64,000 nt of DNA, taken from Sphingopyxis chilensis. Its GTDB lineage: Bacteria > Pseudomonadota > Alphaproteobacteria > Sphingomonadales > Sphingomonadaceae. Shown here in pieces: positions 17,136 to 26,154 of the stretch (position 1 is the stretch's first letter; the number at the start of each line of letters is the position of its first letter). Location of the stretch: NCBI RefSeq assembly GCF_035930445.1, contig NZ_CP142394.1:1211501-1275500 (forward strand). The letters are read 5' to 3'. Below the pieces are notes generated by a model that saw only the letters and a program-made list of their open reading frames with translations, made no database searches and was not told where the DNA came from. The translations under genes were made by a program, and so were the position numbers.

Positions 17136-18548
17136 ATGATCTATCAGACCGTGAACCCCGCAACCGGCGAGGCGCTCAAGACTTTCCCGACCCTGTCCGA
17201 TGCCGAACTCGATGCGGCCGTCTCCGCCGCGCACGGCGCTTATGCCGGCTGGCGGCAGACGCCTGTCGCCGAGCGCGCCGCGATCCTCGCGCGCGCGGCC
17301 GCGAAGCTGCGCGCGGAGGCGCCGCACTATGCGAGCCTCCTCACCCTCGAAATGGGCAAGGTCGCCGGCGGCGCGCATGGCGAGGTCGCGCTCGCCGCGG
17401 CGATCCTCGATTATTATGCGCAGCACGGCGAAGCCTTCATGACGCCCGCGTCCGTTCCCGGCGCTCCCGGCGCGAAGGTGCTGACGCTGCCGCTTGGCAT
17501 ATTGCTCGCGGTCGAGCCCTGGAACTTTCCCTATTATCAGGTCGCCCGCGTCGTCGGCCCGCAGCTCATGGTCGGCAATGTCGTGATGCTGAAGCACGCC
17601 GAGAACGTTCCGCAATGCGCGCTCGCTTTTGCCGAGCTCCTCGAAAGCGCAGGCGCGCCACCCGGAGTCTTCACCAATATTTTCGCCTCGCACGACCAGA
17701 TCGCCCGGCTCATCGACGATCCGCGCGTCGTCGGGGTCACCGTTACCGGAAGCGAGCGCGCGGGCGCGGCGGTCGCCGAACGCGCGGGCCGCAATCTCAA
17801 GAAAACGGTCATGGAACTGGGAGGCAGCGATCCCTTCATCGTGCTGCCCGACGCGCCGCTCGAGGCGGCGGTCGATGCGGCGCTGCTTGGCCGCCTGTTC
17901 AACACCGGGCAAAGCTGCATTTCGGCGAAGCGGATCATCGTCGTCGGCAAGGAGCGGGGCGCGGCCTTCCTTGAGCTCTTCACGCGCAAGGCGAGCACGC
18001 TCCAGCCCGGCGATCCCAATGAGATGACGACGCGCCTCGGGCCGCTTTCGTCCGAGCGCGCGCTCGAAGGTCTCCTGGAACAGATCGCCGCCGCGCGCGA
18101 GGGAGGAGCCAAGGTCGTGCTTGGCGGGGAACGTTACGATCGCCCCGGCTTCTATCTCCAGCCGACCGTTCTGACCGATATCGCGCCCGACAATCCCGTC
18201 TACCGCCAGGAACTGTTCGGTCCGGTCGCCTCCTTCTTCGTCGTCGAGGACGAAGAGGCGGCGATCGCTCTTGCGAACGATACGCCCTACGGGCTCGGCG
18301 CCGCCATCTTTACCGACGATATCGCGCATGGCGAGGCGCTCGCCGAAAGGATCGAAAGCGGCATGGTCTTCATCAATCAGGCCTCCTGGACGGCGCCGCA
18401 TCTGCCCTTCGGCGGCGTCAAGGGATCGGGCTTCGGGCGCGAGCTTGCGGAACTCGGTTTCGGCGAGTTCGTGAACCGCAAGCTCGTCCATGCCGTCCCC
18501 TCGGGCTCACCGCCCTTTGGTCCGGTGCCGGTGAAAAAAGCGGATTGA
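17136..18548 (+). CDS. NAD(P)-dependent aldehyde dehydrogenase (succinate-semialdehyde dehydrogenase-like)
   Basis: A 470-residue aldehyde dehydrogenase closest in character to the GabD/Sad group: LLAVEPWNFPYYQ, TVTGSERAGAA, catalytic Glu in VMELGGSDPF and catalytic Cys in FNTGQSCISAKR, with PFGGVKGSGFGRE near the C-terminus. It oxidises an aldehyde to the acid. The ATG at 17136 gives MIYQTVNPATGE, the normal family start; the longer open frame upstream overlaps the hairpin and the tautomerase and is rejected. Last gene of the hydrolase-tautomerase run. Confidence 0.94.
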   Translation: MIYQTVNPATGEALKTFPTLSDAELDAAVSAAHGAYAGWRQTPVAERAAILARAAAKLRAEAPHYASLLTLEMGKVAGGAHGEVALAAAILDYYAQHGEAFMTPASVPGAPGAKVLTLPLGILLAVEPWNFPYYQVARVVGPQLMVGNVVMLKHAENVPQCALAFAELLESAGAPPGVFTNIFASHDQIARLIDDPRVVGVTVTGSERAGAAVAERAGRNLKKTVMELGGSDPFIVLPDAPLEAAVDAALLGRLFNTGQSCISAKRIIVVGKERGAAFLELFTRKASTLQPGDPNEMTTRLGPLSSERALEGLLEQIAAAREGGAKVVLGGERYDRPGFYLQPTVLTDIAPDNPVYRQELFGPVASFFVVEDEEAAIALANDTPYGLGAAIFTDDIAHGEALAERIESGMVFINQASWTAPHLPFGGVKGSGFGRELAELGFGEFVNRKLVHAVPSGSPPFGPVPVKKAD

Positions 18549-18795
18549 GTTCCCCGAGTGAGCAGCGCCCCCTGAAACGGGAGAGCATCCTCTGGAGGAG
18601 GCAAGGATTGAGGCCCTTAGGAACGGCGGCAAACGACCGAAGCCGGTCTTTCGCAAAGATTTTGCGCCCATCTAAAAAGTCGAAGCTAACGAAAATTGCC
18701 CGTTTTCCGTTAGACCCGGCGTTTCTTAACGAGTTCCCTTTAGGACGCATACAGCCGAGATCGCGCGGCACTGGGAATACTAGAGCTGATATTTG

Positions 18796-19575
18796 ATGGA
18801 TCGTCGGACATTTCTTGCCTCAGTGTCAGTTCTCCCAGTGGCATTGTCATTGGGCGGGTGCGGCGACGATCAGTTTCCTGACTATCGCTACCGCATGACA
18901 GTCTATGTCAGAGACAAGCCATTTTCGAGTGTCCGGGCTGTTTTACAAGAGCGAGTGTTTTCGGTCGCCGATTCGTCGGGCCAAGCCGTCAAACGGTCGT
19001 TGAAGGGTGAAGCTGTCATCATCGAGGCCGATAGCCGCACCTATTATGCGTTGTTGGGTAAGCCCGATGAACCGGAATATGGTCAGAAGGTCGCAAATTA
19101 CGCATTGCTTCCGCTAGTGCCGGAGTTCCGGCGCAATCCAGAAACCGACATGCTGGCGGTCGAGCGCGGCACGGAATCGCTCGACCGAATGGCGGCGGCG
19201 CAACGGGCCATGGTCAAGATTGCGGGGCCGGTCGATTTGCCCCGCACCCGGCCCAATCCCTTCTCGGGCCGCAACCCGCGAGAACTAGATGCCTGGCCGC
19301 TATTCGTCACGTTCGATGATCCACGCAATCCTAGGACCGTGCGGGAAGTGTCGCCTGACAATGTGGGGGTTTCCCGCATCACGATAGAAATTACGGGCGA
19401 TGATCCAAGCGCCGGCATCGAGAGAAATCTACCGTGGCTCCCAAACTATAATGACAGGAATTTTAGCGGTAACCGGTTTCAGAGTTTGGATGACATTAAA
19501 TCAAATGGCCTGTCGGCTAGCATCACATCCGGGCTGTTCAGCACAGGCACTGACTCACGACGTGATCGCCATTGA
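18796..19575 (+). CDS. Putative lipoprotein of unknown function
   Basis: A 259-residue protein starting MDRRTFLASVSVLPVALSLG with a lipobox-like GGC at about residues 21-23, hence likely a membrane-anchored periplasmic lipoprotein. The mature part begins with a beta-rich stretch (DYRYRMTVYVRDKPF) that I associate with uncharacterised sphingomonad lipoproteins; no catalytic motif is visible. Codon use is clearly more AT-rich than in the neighbours, and there is no functional link to them; the 247 bp before and 245 bp after it hold no other gene. It may be a separate small insertion between two catabolic blocks. Confidence 0.75.
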   Translation: MDRRTFLASVSVLPVALSLGGCGDDQFPDYRYRMTVYVRDKPFSSVRAVLQERVFSVADSSGQAVKRSLKGEAVIIEADSRTYYALLGKPDEPEYGQKVANYALLPLVPEFRRNPETDMLAVERGTESLDRMAAAQRAMVKIAGPVDLPRTRPNPFSGRNPRELDAWPLFVTFDDPRNPRTVREVSPDNVGVSRITIEITGDDPSAGIERNLPWLPNYNDRNFSGNRFQSLDDIKSNGLSASITSGLFSTGTDSRRDRH

Positions 19576-19820
19576 GCCTCGATGCCTCCTTATGAACGAA
19601 AAACCCATGAATACCGTGCGCCCATCACATGTTTCAGAGCTGTTCACATCGGACTCGGCGTGGTGCGACCCGCGTCGGACTTCGCGTGTCCGCAGATTGC
19701 TGGCGGATCGAGATTGTGTTCGACAAGGCGCGTTGAGAGGTTTCCGTCACGGTAGAATGCCTTCTATCGGACCGCGCCTTTTCGATAGATGCCCGACCGC
19801 TTCCCAGCCCAAAGCGGGCC

Positions 19821-21122
19821 CTATCCGCGTGGAAGTATCGGTACGATCGGCAAAGGAAAGGGGTGCGCGGCGGCGACGCGTCCAGAAAGCTGTCCAAAGG
19901 ACAGGATCGCGGTGCCATCCCGTCGAACGCCGCCGCTCAGCGTCACTTCGTCGCCATCCTCGAGCCATCCGCGCTGCGTGCCGTCGGGAAGGGCGATATG
20001 CGGCTGGCCCGCTTCGGTGAGTTCGAGCAGACAGGCCGCGCTGCTTGGTTCGGGGCCCGATATCGTGCCGGTTCCGATGAGGTCGCCGGCGCGCGTGCTG
20101 GCACCGTTGACGGTAAGATGCGCAAGGAGCTGCGCCGGGTCCCAATACATATGCGCGAGGTTGCTTTTTGTTATCCGGACAGGAGCGATGCCGCGCCGCC
20201 GCATCTCGGCCGATTGGAGATGGACCTCGAGCTCGATGTCGAAGGTCCACTTCCCCTCGTGCCGAAGATAGTCGGCGGCCGTGGCCTGCGTCTCGGTCTT
20301 ATGGCCGTAGGGCAGCAACGCCTCGATCGGGATAACCCACGGACCGATTTGCGTCGCGAAGGATTTGGCGGCGAAGGGACCGAGCGGCACGCTCTCCCAA
20401 CGCTGGAGATCGCGCGCGCTCCAGTCGTTAAGGAGCGTCAGCCCGAAGGCATGCTGCTCGAACGCTTCGGCCGCAACGCGCTCGCCGAGCGCTGAAGCGC
20501 GGCTAAGGATGATGCCGATCTCGAGTTCGAAATCGAGCGCGCGGCTCGCGCCCGTCACGACAGTGCCGGCGCTGCGATACTGGCCGTTCGGCCGGCGAAT
20601 GTCCGCATTGGGGCCGGTGACGGTCCCCGACCGCGCATGATAGCCGAGCGGCATCGCCTTCCAGTTGGAGGGGGCATCCTCGACCGGCTCTCTCCGCATC
20701 GCCGCCGCCGAGCGTATCGCGTGATGATAGCTTGCATAAAAGTCGGCGAAATCGGGCGGCGATAGCGGAACGGACATATCGAGCGAGCCGAGCGGGTGGA
20801 GATGCGGCTCGATAAGCGTGCGTTCCGCGGCGCCCTCGGCCAAGATCTGCCGGAGGCGCGCGCGAAGCGTGCGGTGAATATCCGCTCCCGCCTCGATCAG
20901 GGGCAAAAGGCTGGCCGCCCGCCACGGCCCGCTTGCCGGAATGCCTGGTCCGAGGAGACCAGCCTCCGCGAGCGCTGCAAGATCGAGCGCATGGTCGCCG
21001 ATGGCCACGAGCAGGCGCGGATCGCCTCCGTCCGGCGCGCCGACGCCGTACGGCAGGCAGGCGAGCGAGAAGCCGCTCGTCTGCGATCCGGGAACCCATG
21101 AGGGCGGAGGCGAAATACTCAC
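19821..21122 (-). CDS. fahA: Fumarylacetoacetase (fumarylacetoacetate hydrolase)
   Basis: A 433-residue protein of full fumarylacetoacetase length. It has the N-terminal SH3-like domain and the catalytic FAH domain: FADFYASYHHA (metal-ligand Asp and catalytic His region), PLGYHARSGT, DFELEIGI (metal-ligand glutamates), LLNDWSARDLQRWE and GTGTISGPE. The enzyme hydrolyses fumarylacetoacetate to fumarate and acetoacetate in tyrosine/homogentisate breakdown, but no homogentisate dioxygenase or isomerase is nearby. Because it is coupled by ATGA to a CoA-transferase and follows an enoyl-CoA hydratase, an acylpyruvate-type substrate of the local pathway is also possible. Confidence 0.9.
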   Translation of the reverse strand: MSISPPPSWVPGSQTSGFSLACLPYGVGAPDGGDPRLLVAIGDHALDLAALAEAGLLGPGIPASGPWRAASLLPLIEAGADIHRTLRARLRQILAEGAAERTLIEPHLHPLGSLDMSVPLSPPDFADFYASYHHAIRSAAAMRREPVEDAPSNWKAMPLGYHARSGTVTGPNADIRRPNGQYRSAGTVVTGASRALDFELEIGIILSRASALGERVAAEAFEQHAFGLTLLNDWSARDLQRWESVPLGPFAAKSFATQIGPWVIPIEALLPYGHKTETQATAADYLRHEGKWTFDIELEVHLQSAEMRRRGIAPVRITKSNLAHMYWDPAQLLAHLTVNGASTRAGDLIGTGTISGPEPSSAACLLELTEAGQPHIALPDGTQRGWLEDGDEVTLSGGVRRDGTAILSFGQLSGRVAAAHPFPLPIVPILPRG

Positions 21123-22345
21123 GCCTTCGCCTCCGCGCTGGGGCCACCGACGAGCGCGCCTGCGGCGTGCGCCGCCGCTATGTCTTCGCGGCTGAGGCCG
21201 AGTTCGCCAAACACTTCGGCATTATGCTCGCCCTGAAAGGCGGGCGAACCGAGCGGGTCGAGGCTTTCGGACGCGAATTTCCAGGGGCGGCCGGGAAGGC
21301 GGAAGCTGCCGCCGCGGCGGTCGGGGACTTCCTGCACCGCGCCCCAGTAATCGGCCCACTCGCTCTCTCCCAGCTCGCGCAAGCTGCGGATCTCGCCCAT
21401 CGCGATCTTTGCCTCGTCGAACTGCGCGTCGAGCGCCGCCATGTCGGGAAAGGTCGAGATCCATGTCTGGACGATCGCATGCAATTCATCGAGATTCTGC
21501 CGGCGCGCGGCGGCGGTGGCGAAGCGCGGATCTTTTGCAAGATCGGCGCGGCGCATCGCGGCGAGGTAGGAGCGGAAGGTGAGGCTGCCGACGAGGCTGG
21601 TCGCCACGGTGAAGCGTTCGCCGCCGGGGCCGGTGAAAAAGGGGCAATCGGTGGCGCCGAGCACGGCGGGCTCGGCGCCGAGATCGATATCGCCAAGATC
21701 GACATGCGCGCGCTCGTTCACAGCCATCAGCGTCGCCGCCATCGCGACATCGATATATTCGCCCGCGCCGCTCTCGGCGCGGCGATGGAGCGCGGCGAGG
21801 ATCGCGATCACCGCCTGGAGCCCCGAATAGACGTCGGCGTGCGAGAGGCTGTCGGTGCGCTGCGCGGTCAGCGCCTCGCCATAGTGACGGAGGCTGTTCG
21901 CAGTGAACCCCGCTTCGGCCTGCACCGTGGGCGCGTAGGCCATGCGCGACCGCCAGGGTCCGCCCTGGCCATAGCCGGTGATCGAGGCATAGATGATCCT
22001 GGGATTGCGCGCCGCGACCGCTTCATAGTCGAGGCCGAACGAGGCGAGCGCACCGGCGCGGAAATTCTCGACGACGATGTCGGCCTCGTCGCAAAGGCGC
22101 AACGCGAGGTCGCGGGCGCCCGGAGCATTGAGATCAATGCTGACATTGCGCTTGCCTGCATTTTGCTGGGCATAATAGCCTGACATGCCGTTCGCCGACG
22201 GCATGGCGAAGCGCGTGACGTCGGGACGCGGCGGCTCGACCTTCACCACGCTCGCGCCAAGATCGAGCAATGTCCGCGCGCAGAGCGGCCCCGCGAGCAC
22301 GCGCGAGAAGTCGACGACCTTGATGCCGGTGAGGGGGCCCGCCAT
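21119..22345 (-). CDS. CaiB/BaiF family III CoA-transferase
   Basis: A 408-residue family III CoA-transferase that moves CoA between carboxylic acids through an aspartyl-CoA thioester. Seen: GIKVVDFSRVLAGPL, GASVVKVEPP, KRNVSIDLNAPGARD and the catalytic Asp in SHADVYSGLQ. Start ATG at 22345, two bases after the hydratase stop; the stop overlaps the fumarylacetoacetase start. A much longer open frame upstream is antisense-like arginine-rich noise over the hydratase. It probably activates the pathway acid with CoA. Confidence 0.93.
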   Translation of the reverse strand: MAGPLTGIKVVDFSRVLAGPLCARTLLDLGASVVKVEPPRPDVTRFAMPSANGMSGYYAQQNAGKRNVSIDLNAPGARDLALRLCDEADIVVENFRAGALASFGLDYEAVAARNPRIIYASITGYGQGGPWRSRMAYAPTVQAEAGFTANSLRHYGEALTAQRTDSLSHADVYSGLQAVIAILAALHRRAESGAGEYIDVAMAATLMAVNERAHVDLGDIDLGAEPAVLGATDCPFFTGPGGERFTVATSLVGSLTFRSYLAAMRRADLAKDPRFATAAARRQNLDELHAIVQTWISTFPDMAALDAQFDEAKIAMGEIRSLRELGESEWADYWGAVQEVPDRRGGSFRLPGRPWKFASESLDPLGSPAFQGEHNAEVFGELGLSREDIAAAHAAGALVGGPSAEAKA

Positions 22346-22347
22346 GG

Positions 22348-23205
22348 TCAGCGCCCCTCGAACCGGGCGAGGCCGGGGCCGTTCTTGCGGAACGAGGCGA
22401 GCCCTGTCTTCAGATCGTCCGAGGTCCAGATGGGCTTTTGCAATTCCTCCATCGCATCGTCGGCGGCGAGCACGCCCTCGTTCGCGGCGATATAGGCAAG
22501 CTGCTTGGTCGCGGCATGCGCAAGGGTCGGGCCGTTCGCAAATTCCTCGGCGACGGCAAGCGTGGCCTCCTCGAGCGTCTCGTCGGGGACGACGAGGTTG
22601 ATGAGCCCCCAGCGCTCGAGCGTCGCGGGATCGTAGCGGCGTGCGAGCATCGACATCTCCTTCGCGCGCGCCATGCCCGCGCGCTGGACCTGGCGCTGGA
22701 CCCCGCCCATCAGCGGGTGGAGGCCGAGCGTCGCCTCGACCGAGCCGATCTTCGCCGACTGGGCGGCGATGATATAGTCGCACGCGAGCGCGAGCTCGAA
22801 GCCGCCGCCAAGACAGACGCCATGAACGCTTGCGATGATCGGGATCGGGAGCAGTTCGAACGCGCGCAGAAACTCGACCGTCGGCGAATGGCGCGGGGCG
22901 TCGCCTGCGGGCTTTTCGGGGCGCTGCTGCCTCTCGGCCCGCGCATCGAAGAGGTCGAGGTCGGCGCCCGCGGAAAAGTGGCGAAGACCGCTGCGCAGCA
23001 CGATTGCCCGGCTGCCCGCCTCCTGCGCCGCGGCGAGTTCGGCAAGCAGCACGCGCATCAGCTTGGGTCCGACGAGATTATAGGGCCGATACTGCATGGT
23101 CAGCACGGTCAGCGCGCCGCGGACGTCGCGCTCGACGAGCGGGGCCTCCTCGCCCTGCTTTTCCGCGGGCTTGCGCCCGGCTGCTGCGGTCTCGGGCTTT
23201 GCCAT
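22348..23205 (-). CDS. Enoyl-CoA hydratase/isomerase (crotonase family)
   Basis: A 285-residue crotonase-fold protein with oxyanion-hole segment FSAGADLDLF, GGGFELALACDYIIA (first catalytic-Glu region) and SVEATLGLHPLMGG (second). The N-terminal 25 residues (MAKPETAAAGRKPAEKQ) are a lysine/alanine-rich tail. Starts at ATG 23205. Leads the minus-strand operon with the CoA-transferase and fumarylacetoacetase; an operator copy lies 52 bp upstream. Confidence 0.92.
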   Translation of the reverse strand: MAKPETAAAGRKPAEKQGEEAPLVERDVRGALTVLTMQYRPYNLVGPKLMRVLLAELAAAQEAGSRAIVLRSGLRHFSAGADLDLFDARAERQQRPEKPAGDAPRHSPTVEFLRAFELLPIPIIASVHGVCLGGGFELALACDYIIAAQSAKIGSVEATLGLHPLMGGVQRQVQRAGMARAKEMSMLARRYDPATLERWGLINLVVPDETLEEATLAVAEEFANGPTLAHAATKQLAYIAANEGVLAADDAMEELQKPIWTSDDLKTGLASFRKNGPGLARFEGR

Positions 23206-23256
23206 CGGTTGCTTCCTTCCTCTTCCCTCGCGCCGCCCTCTCCGGGCGGCGTCCAG

Positions 23257-23278
23257 ATAGATGATAATCATAATCCAA
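23257..23278. promoter_or_regulatory. Palindromic operator copy
   Basis: ATAGATGATA, two bases, CATAATCCAA; 16 of 20 positions fit the shared consensus. It is positioned for control of the minus-strand hydratase operon. Confidence 0.5.
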
Positions 23279-23338
23279 AAGATGGCAATGGCCAAAACAT
23301 GACCGGTCGGTGCGGGGGCTCTCGGCCCGCGACGGTGC

Positions 23339-23368
23339 TTGACAATTTATAGTATGGTCATAATCTAA
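23339..23368 (+). promoter_or_regulatory. Sigma-70-like promoter overlapped by a palindromic operator
   Basis: TTGACA at 23339-23344 is followed after 16 bp by TAATCT (23361-23366). The operator copy at 23347-23368 fits 18 of 20 consensus positions, the best match in the window, and its arms TTTATAGTATG / CATAATCTAAA pair at 9 of 11 positions. It covers the spacer and -10, the geometry of a repressor site. Upstream of the unknown protein at 23397. Confidence 0.65.
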
Positions 23369-23396
23369 ATGAAGATATGAAAATGGCGAGGTGAGG

Positions 23397-24113
23397 ATGA
23401 GCGATCTACTGGACATGGCGATCGATGCGCATGGGGGCCTCGAACTTTGGCGAGGCCTCAAGCGGATCACGGTCGACAAGACGATCGGGGGGACGCTGTT
23501 CCAGCTTAAAGGTCAGGACACGCTCGCCGCCACGCGCTTCGCGATCGATCCGCACCGTCCGCACGCGATCTATACGCCCGAGGAGATCGCCATCCGGGTC
23601 GTTTACAATGGCGATGCCGAAGTCTCGGTCGAGACGGGTGCCGGGCGTGTGCTTGAACGGCGGCCCTCACCCCGCGCCGTGTTCGATGGCATGGCGCGCG
23701 AATATCCCTGGGATCTCCTCCATCTCGCCTATTTTTGCGGCTATGCGGGATGGAATTATCTCACCACCCCCTTCCTCTTCACCTATCCCGGCTTCGAGAC
23801 CGAGGAAATCGAACCATGGGAGGAAGAGGGGGAGATCTGGCGCCGGCTCAAAGTGCGGTTCAGTCCGGACATTCCGACGCATTGCCCCGAGCAGATTTTC
23901 CACTTCGATGCGAAGGGGCTGCTACGCCGGCTCGATTATCATTCAGAGGTCGTGAACTCGGTCCCGACCGCGCATTATCTTTATGATCATGCCAATTTTT
24001 CGGGCCTCGTGATGCCGACGCGGCGCAAGGCGCTTCCCCGGCTACCGGACGGCCGTTCGGCGCCGGGACCGGTCTTCGTCGATCTTGGCTATTCGAACTT
24101 CCGTCTCGAATGA
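23397..24113 (+). CDS. Conserved protein of unknown function (paralogue of 5883-6611)
   Basis: A 238-residue protein starting MSDLLDMAIDAHGGLELW, with GAGG just upstream of the ATG at 23397. It matches the protein at 5883 along its length: AHGGL..W, FKGYA-like aromatic centre, NYLTTPFLF, PGFETEEIEPW, GEIWRRLKVRF, EQIFHFDAKGLLRRLDYH. No signal peptide and no known catalytic motif. In both places the gene stands next to acyl-CoA or ene-reductase genes and directly behind a regulated promoter, so a role in binding or converting a hydrophobic pathway intermediate is a reasonable guess, not a demonstrated one. Confidence 0.8.
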   Translation: MSDLLDMAIDAHGGLELWRGLKRITVDKTIGGTLFQLKGQDTLAATRFAIDPHRPHAIYTPEEIAIRVVYNGDAEVSVETGAGRVLERRPSPRAVFDGMAREYPWDLLHLAYFCGYAGWNYLTTPFLFTYPGFETEEIEPWEEEGEIWRRLKVRFSPDIPTHCPEQIFHFDAKGLLRRLDYHSEVVNSVPTAHYLYDHANFSGLVMPTRRKALPRLPDGRSAPGPVFVDLGYSNFRLE

Positions 24114-24116
24114 CAT

Positions 24117-24142
24117 GGAGCCGGACCCTTCGGTCCGGCTCC
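24117..24142. terminator. Hairpin between convergent genes
   Basis: Perfect 11-bp arms GGAGCCGGACC / GGTCCGGCTCC with a CTTC loop, three bases after the stop of the unknown protein and 65 bases before the end of the convergent reductase. No T-tract; a bidirectional terminator is likely from position. Confidence 0.6.
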
Positions 24143-24207
24143 TGACCGACTGGTTCCAGCCGCCCCGCGTGGGGGAAGGCCGGAGAGGGGCTAGCCGGTC
24201 ATTCCTG

Positions 24208-25239
24208 TCACGCGACGGGCGCGCCCACCTCGACAATCGCTTTGCCGAAATTGCGGCCTTCGAGCATGCCGATAAACGCCTCGGGCGCATTGGCAAGACC
24301 CTGGGTGACATCCTCCCTGAACTTGACGCGCCCGTCGGCGATCCAGCCGCCGACCTCTTCGAGAAATTGGGAGCGCTGATGCCAGAATTCGCGGACGATG
24401 AACCCGCGCATTGTCACGCTGCGGGTCAAAATGGTGCCGAGCGTCGCGGCGAGGAAATGCGGCTTCTCCGCCGCGGCCAGCCCATTATATTGCGCGACGA
24501 GTCCGCAAACCGGAACGCGCGCGAACTCGTTGAGGAGCGGGAGCACGGCCTGCCATACCGCGCCGCCGACCAGTTCGAAATAGACGTCGACGCCATCGGG
24601 GCAGGCGGTAGCAAGCTCGTCGGCGAAGCGCGGCGAGCGATGATCGATCGCAGCATCGAAGCCAAGCTCGTCGACGAGATAGGCGCATTTCTCCGCGCCG
24701 CCGGCAATCCCCACGACCCGGCAGCCCTTGATCTTCGCGATCTGGCCGACGAGCGAGCCGACGGGGCCGGCCCCGGCCGCCACGACGACGGTCTCGCCTT
24801 CCTTCGGCTTGCCGATCTCGAGCAGGCCGGCATAGGCGGTAAGCCCGGGCATGCCGAGGACGCCGAGCGCGGTGCTCGGCGGCGCGAAGCGCTCGTCGAG
24901 CTTCACGAGGCCGGTCCCGTTCGAGATCGCGTGCGAAACCCAGCCGAGATAGGCCGCGACATGGTCACCCACCGCAAAGTCCGGGTGGCGCGAGGCGATG
25001 ACGCGCGCGACCGTCTCGCCCTCCATCACGCCGCCGACCGCGGTCGGGGCCGAATAGGATTTACGGTCGTCCATACGGCCGCGCATATAGGGGTCGAGCG
25101 ACAGATAGCGGGTCGCGAGCAGGACTTCGCCATCCTCGATTTCGGGCAAATCGACGTCTTCGATGCCGAAATTGTTCGGGCGCGGTGCCCCGTTCGGGCG
25201 TGCAGCCAGAATTACCCGTTCGCTTTTGATTTTCGTCAC
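24208..25239 (-). CDS. Zinc-free MDR-family NADP-dependent reductase (prostaglandin/curcumin reductase-like)
   Basis: A 343-residue medium-chain reductase of the leukotriene B4 12-hydroxydehydrogenase/CurA type, which reduces the C=C bond of enones with NADPH. Seen: LSLDPYMRGRMDD, LGMPGLTAYAGLLEIG, AGAGPVGSLVGQIAKIKGCRVVG (NADP-binding loop), and DVYFELVGG near the middle. No zinc-ligand cysteines. Single minus-strand gene with a TATAAT (25333-25338 read on the minus strand) inside a weak operator copy just upstream. Confidence 0.93.
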   Translation of the reverse strand: MTKIKSERVILAARPNGAPRPNNFGIEDVDLPEIEDGEVLLATRYLSLDPYMRGRMDDRKSYSAPTAVGGVMEGETVARVIASRHPDFAVGDHVAAYLGWVSHAISNGTGLVKLDERFAPPSTALGVLGMPGLTAYAGLLEIGKPKEGETVVVAAGAGPVGSLVGQIAKIKGCRVVGIAGGAEKCAYLVDELGFDAAIDHRSPRFADELATACPDGVDVYFELVGGAVWQAVLPLLNEFARVPVCGLVAQYNGLAAAEKPHFLAATLGTILTRSVTMRGFIVREFWHQRSQFLEEVGGWIADGRVKFREDVTQGLANAPEAFIGMLEGRNFGKAIVEVGAPVA

Positions 25240-25316
25240 TTCATGTCTCCAATGCCGTGAATCCGACGAGGCCGAAGCGCGGCGGATGCCGGCGCCGGGA
25301 ATCGACGGCTGGAGAT

Positions 25317-25338
25317 TTAGATGATGATCGTCATTATA
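25317..25338 (-). promoter_or_regulatory. Promoter and half-conserved operator copy
   Basis: The left half TTAGATGATG agrees at 9 of 10 consensus positions, the right half only at 5. The core ATGATGATCGTCAT is itself a palindrome with one mismatch. A TATAAT for the minus-strand reductase overlaps it. Confidence 0.4.
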
Positions 25339-25515
25339 TCAATCGCCCACGGAGCGGCGCTCCCGGTTGGTGGGCGGATGAGGCGTGCGGTCCGTGCGCG
25401 CTGCCCCGGTCGGCGCCGGTACGCGACGCCTAGAAACCATTTTTGTCGAGTGACTTAACGGTGGGGTCCGCCATTGCATCGTGGGATCTGGGGATAATTG
25501 ACACCAGGGCGGCGG

Positions 25516-26154
25516 TCAGTCCGCCGCGACCGCTATCCCCGTTTGCGCGCGCACCATTTCGAGATCGATGCCGGCGGCGAGTTCCTGCACGCGAAGGCAG
25601 CGCTCGCCGCGATCGAGGATGAAGCGGCCATAATCGGAGACGATCGCATCGACCACGGCGGTGCCGGTAAGCGGCAGGCTGCACTGCTCGACGATCTTGG
25701 GATTGCCCGCCTTGTCGGCGTGGTTCATCACCACGACGACGCGCTTGACGCCCGCGACAAGGTCCATCGCGCCGCCCATGCCTTTGATCATCTTGCCCGG
25801 CACGGTCCAGTTCGCGAGATCGCCGTTGCCCGCGACCTCCATCGCGCCGAGGATCGCAAGATCGATATGACCGCCGCGGATCATCGCGAAACTGTCAGCC
25901 GACGAGAAGAAGCTCGACGTCGGAAGTGCGGTGATCGTCTGCTTGCCGGCGTTGACGAGATCGGGATCGACCTCATCATCATAAGGAAAGGGGCCGATGC
26001 CGAGCATGCCGTTTTCCGACTGGAGGACGACCTCGATGTCCGACGGCACGAAATTCGCGACGAGAGTCGGGATGCCGATTCCAAGATTGACGTAGAAGCC
26101 GTCCTGGAGTTCGAGCGCCGCACGCGCTGCCATGTCTTCACGGGTCCAGGGCAT
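25516..26154 (-). CDS. scoB: 3-oxoacid CoA-transferase subunit B
   Basis: A 212-residue beta subunit of a family I CoA-transferase (SCOT/PcaJ type). The catalytic glutamate lies in LQSENGMLGIGP, and GGHIDLAILGAMEV and GKMIKGMGGAMDLV are the conserved blocks. It forms a heteromer with subunit A and transfers CoA from succinyl-CoA to acetoacetate or 3-oxoadipate. Its ATG at 26154 overlaps the stop of subunit A by one base. The neighbouring thiolase and IclR regulator favour a 3-oxoadipate-like substrate, but sequence alone does not separate the two. Confidence 0.93.
   Translation of the reverse strand: MPWTREDMAARAALELQDGFYVNLGIGIPTLVANFVPSDIEVVLQSENGMLGIGPFPYDDEVDPDLVNAGKQTITALPTSSFFSSADSFAMIRGGHIDLAILGAMEVAGNGDLANWTVPGKMIKGMGGAMDLVAGVKRVVVVMNHADKAGNPKIVEQCSLPLTGTAVVDAIVSDYGRFILDRGERCLRVQELAAGIDLEMVRAQTGIAVAAD

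Noticed and set aside
19821..21122. Assignment of this locus to homogentisate (tyrosine) degradation
   Set aside because: The fumarylacetoacetase is convincing, but no homogentisate dioxygenase or maleylacetoacetate isomerase is nearby and it is coupled to acyl-CoA genes.
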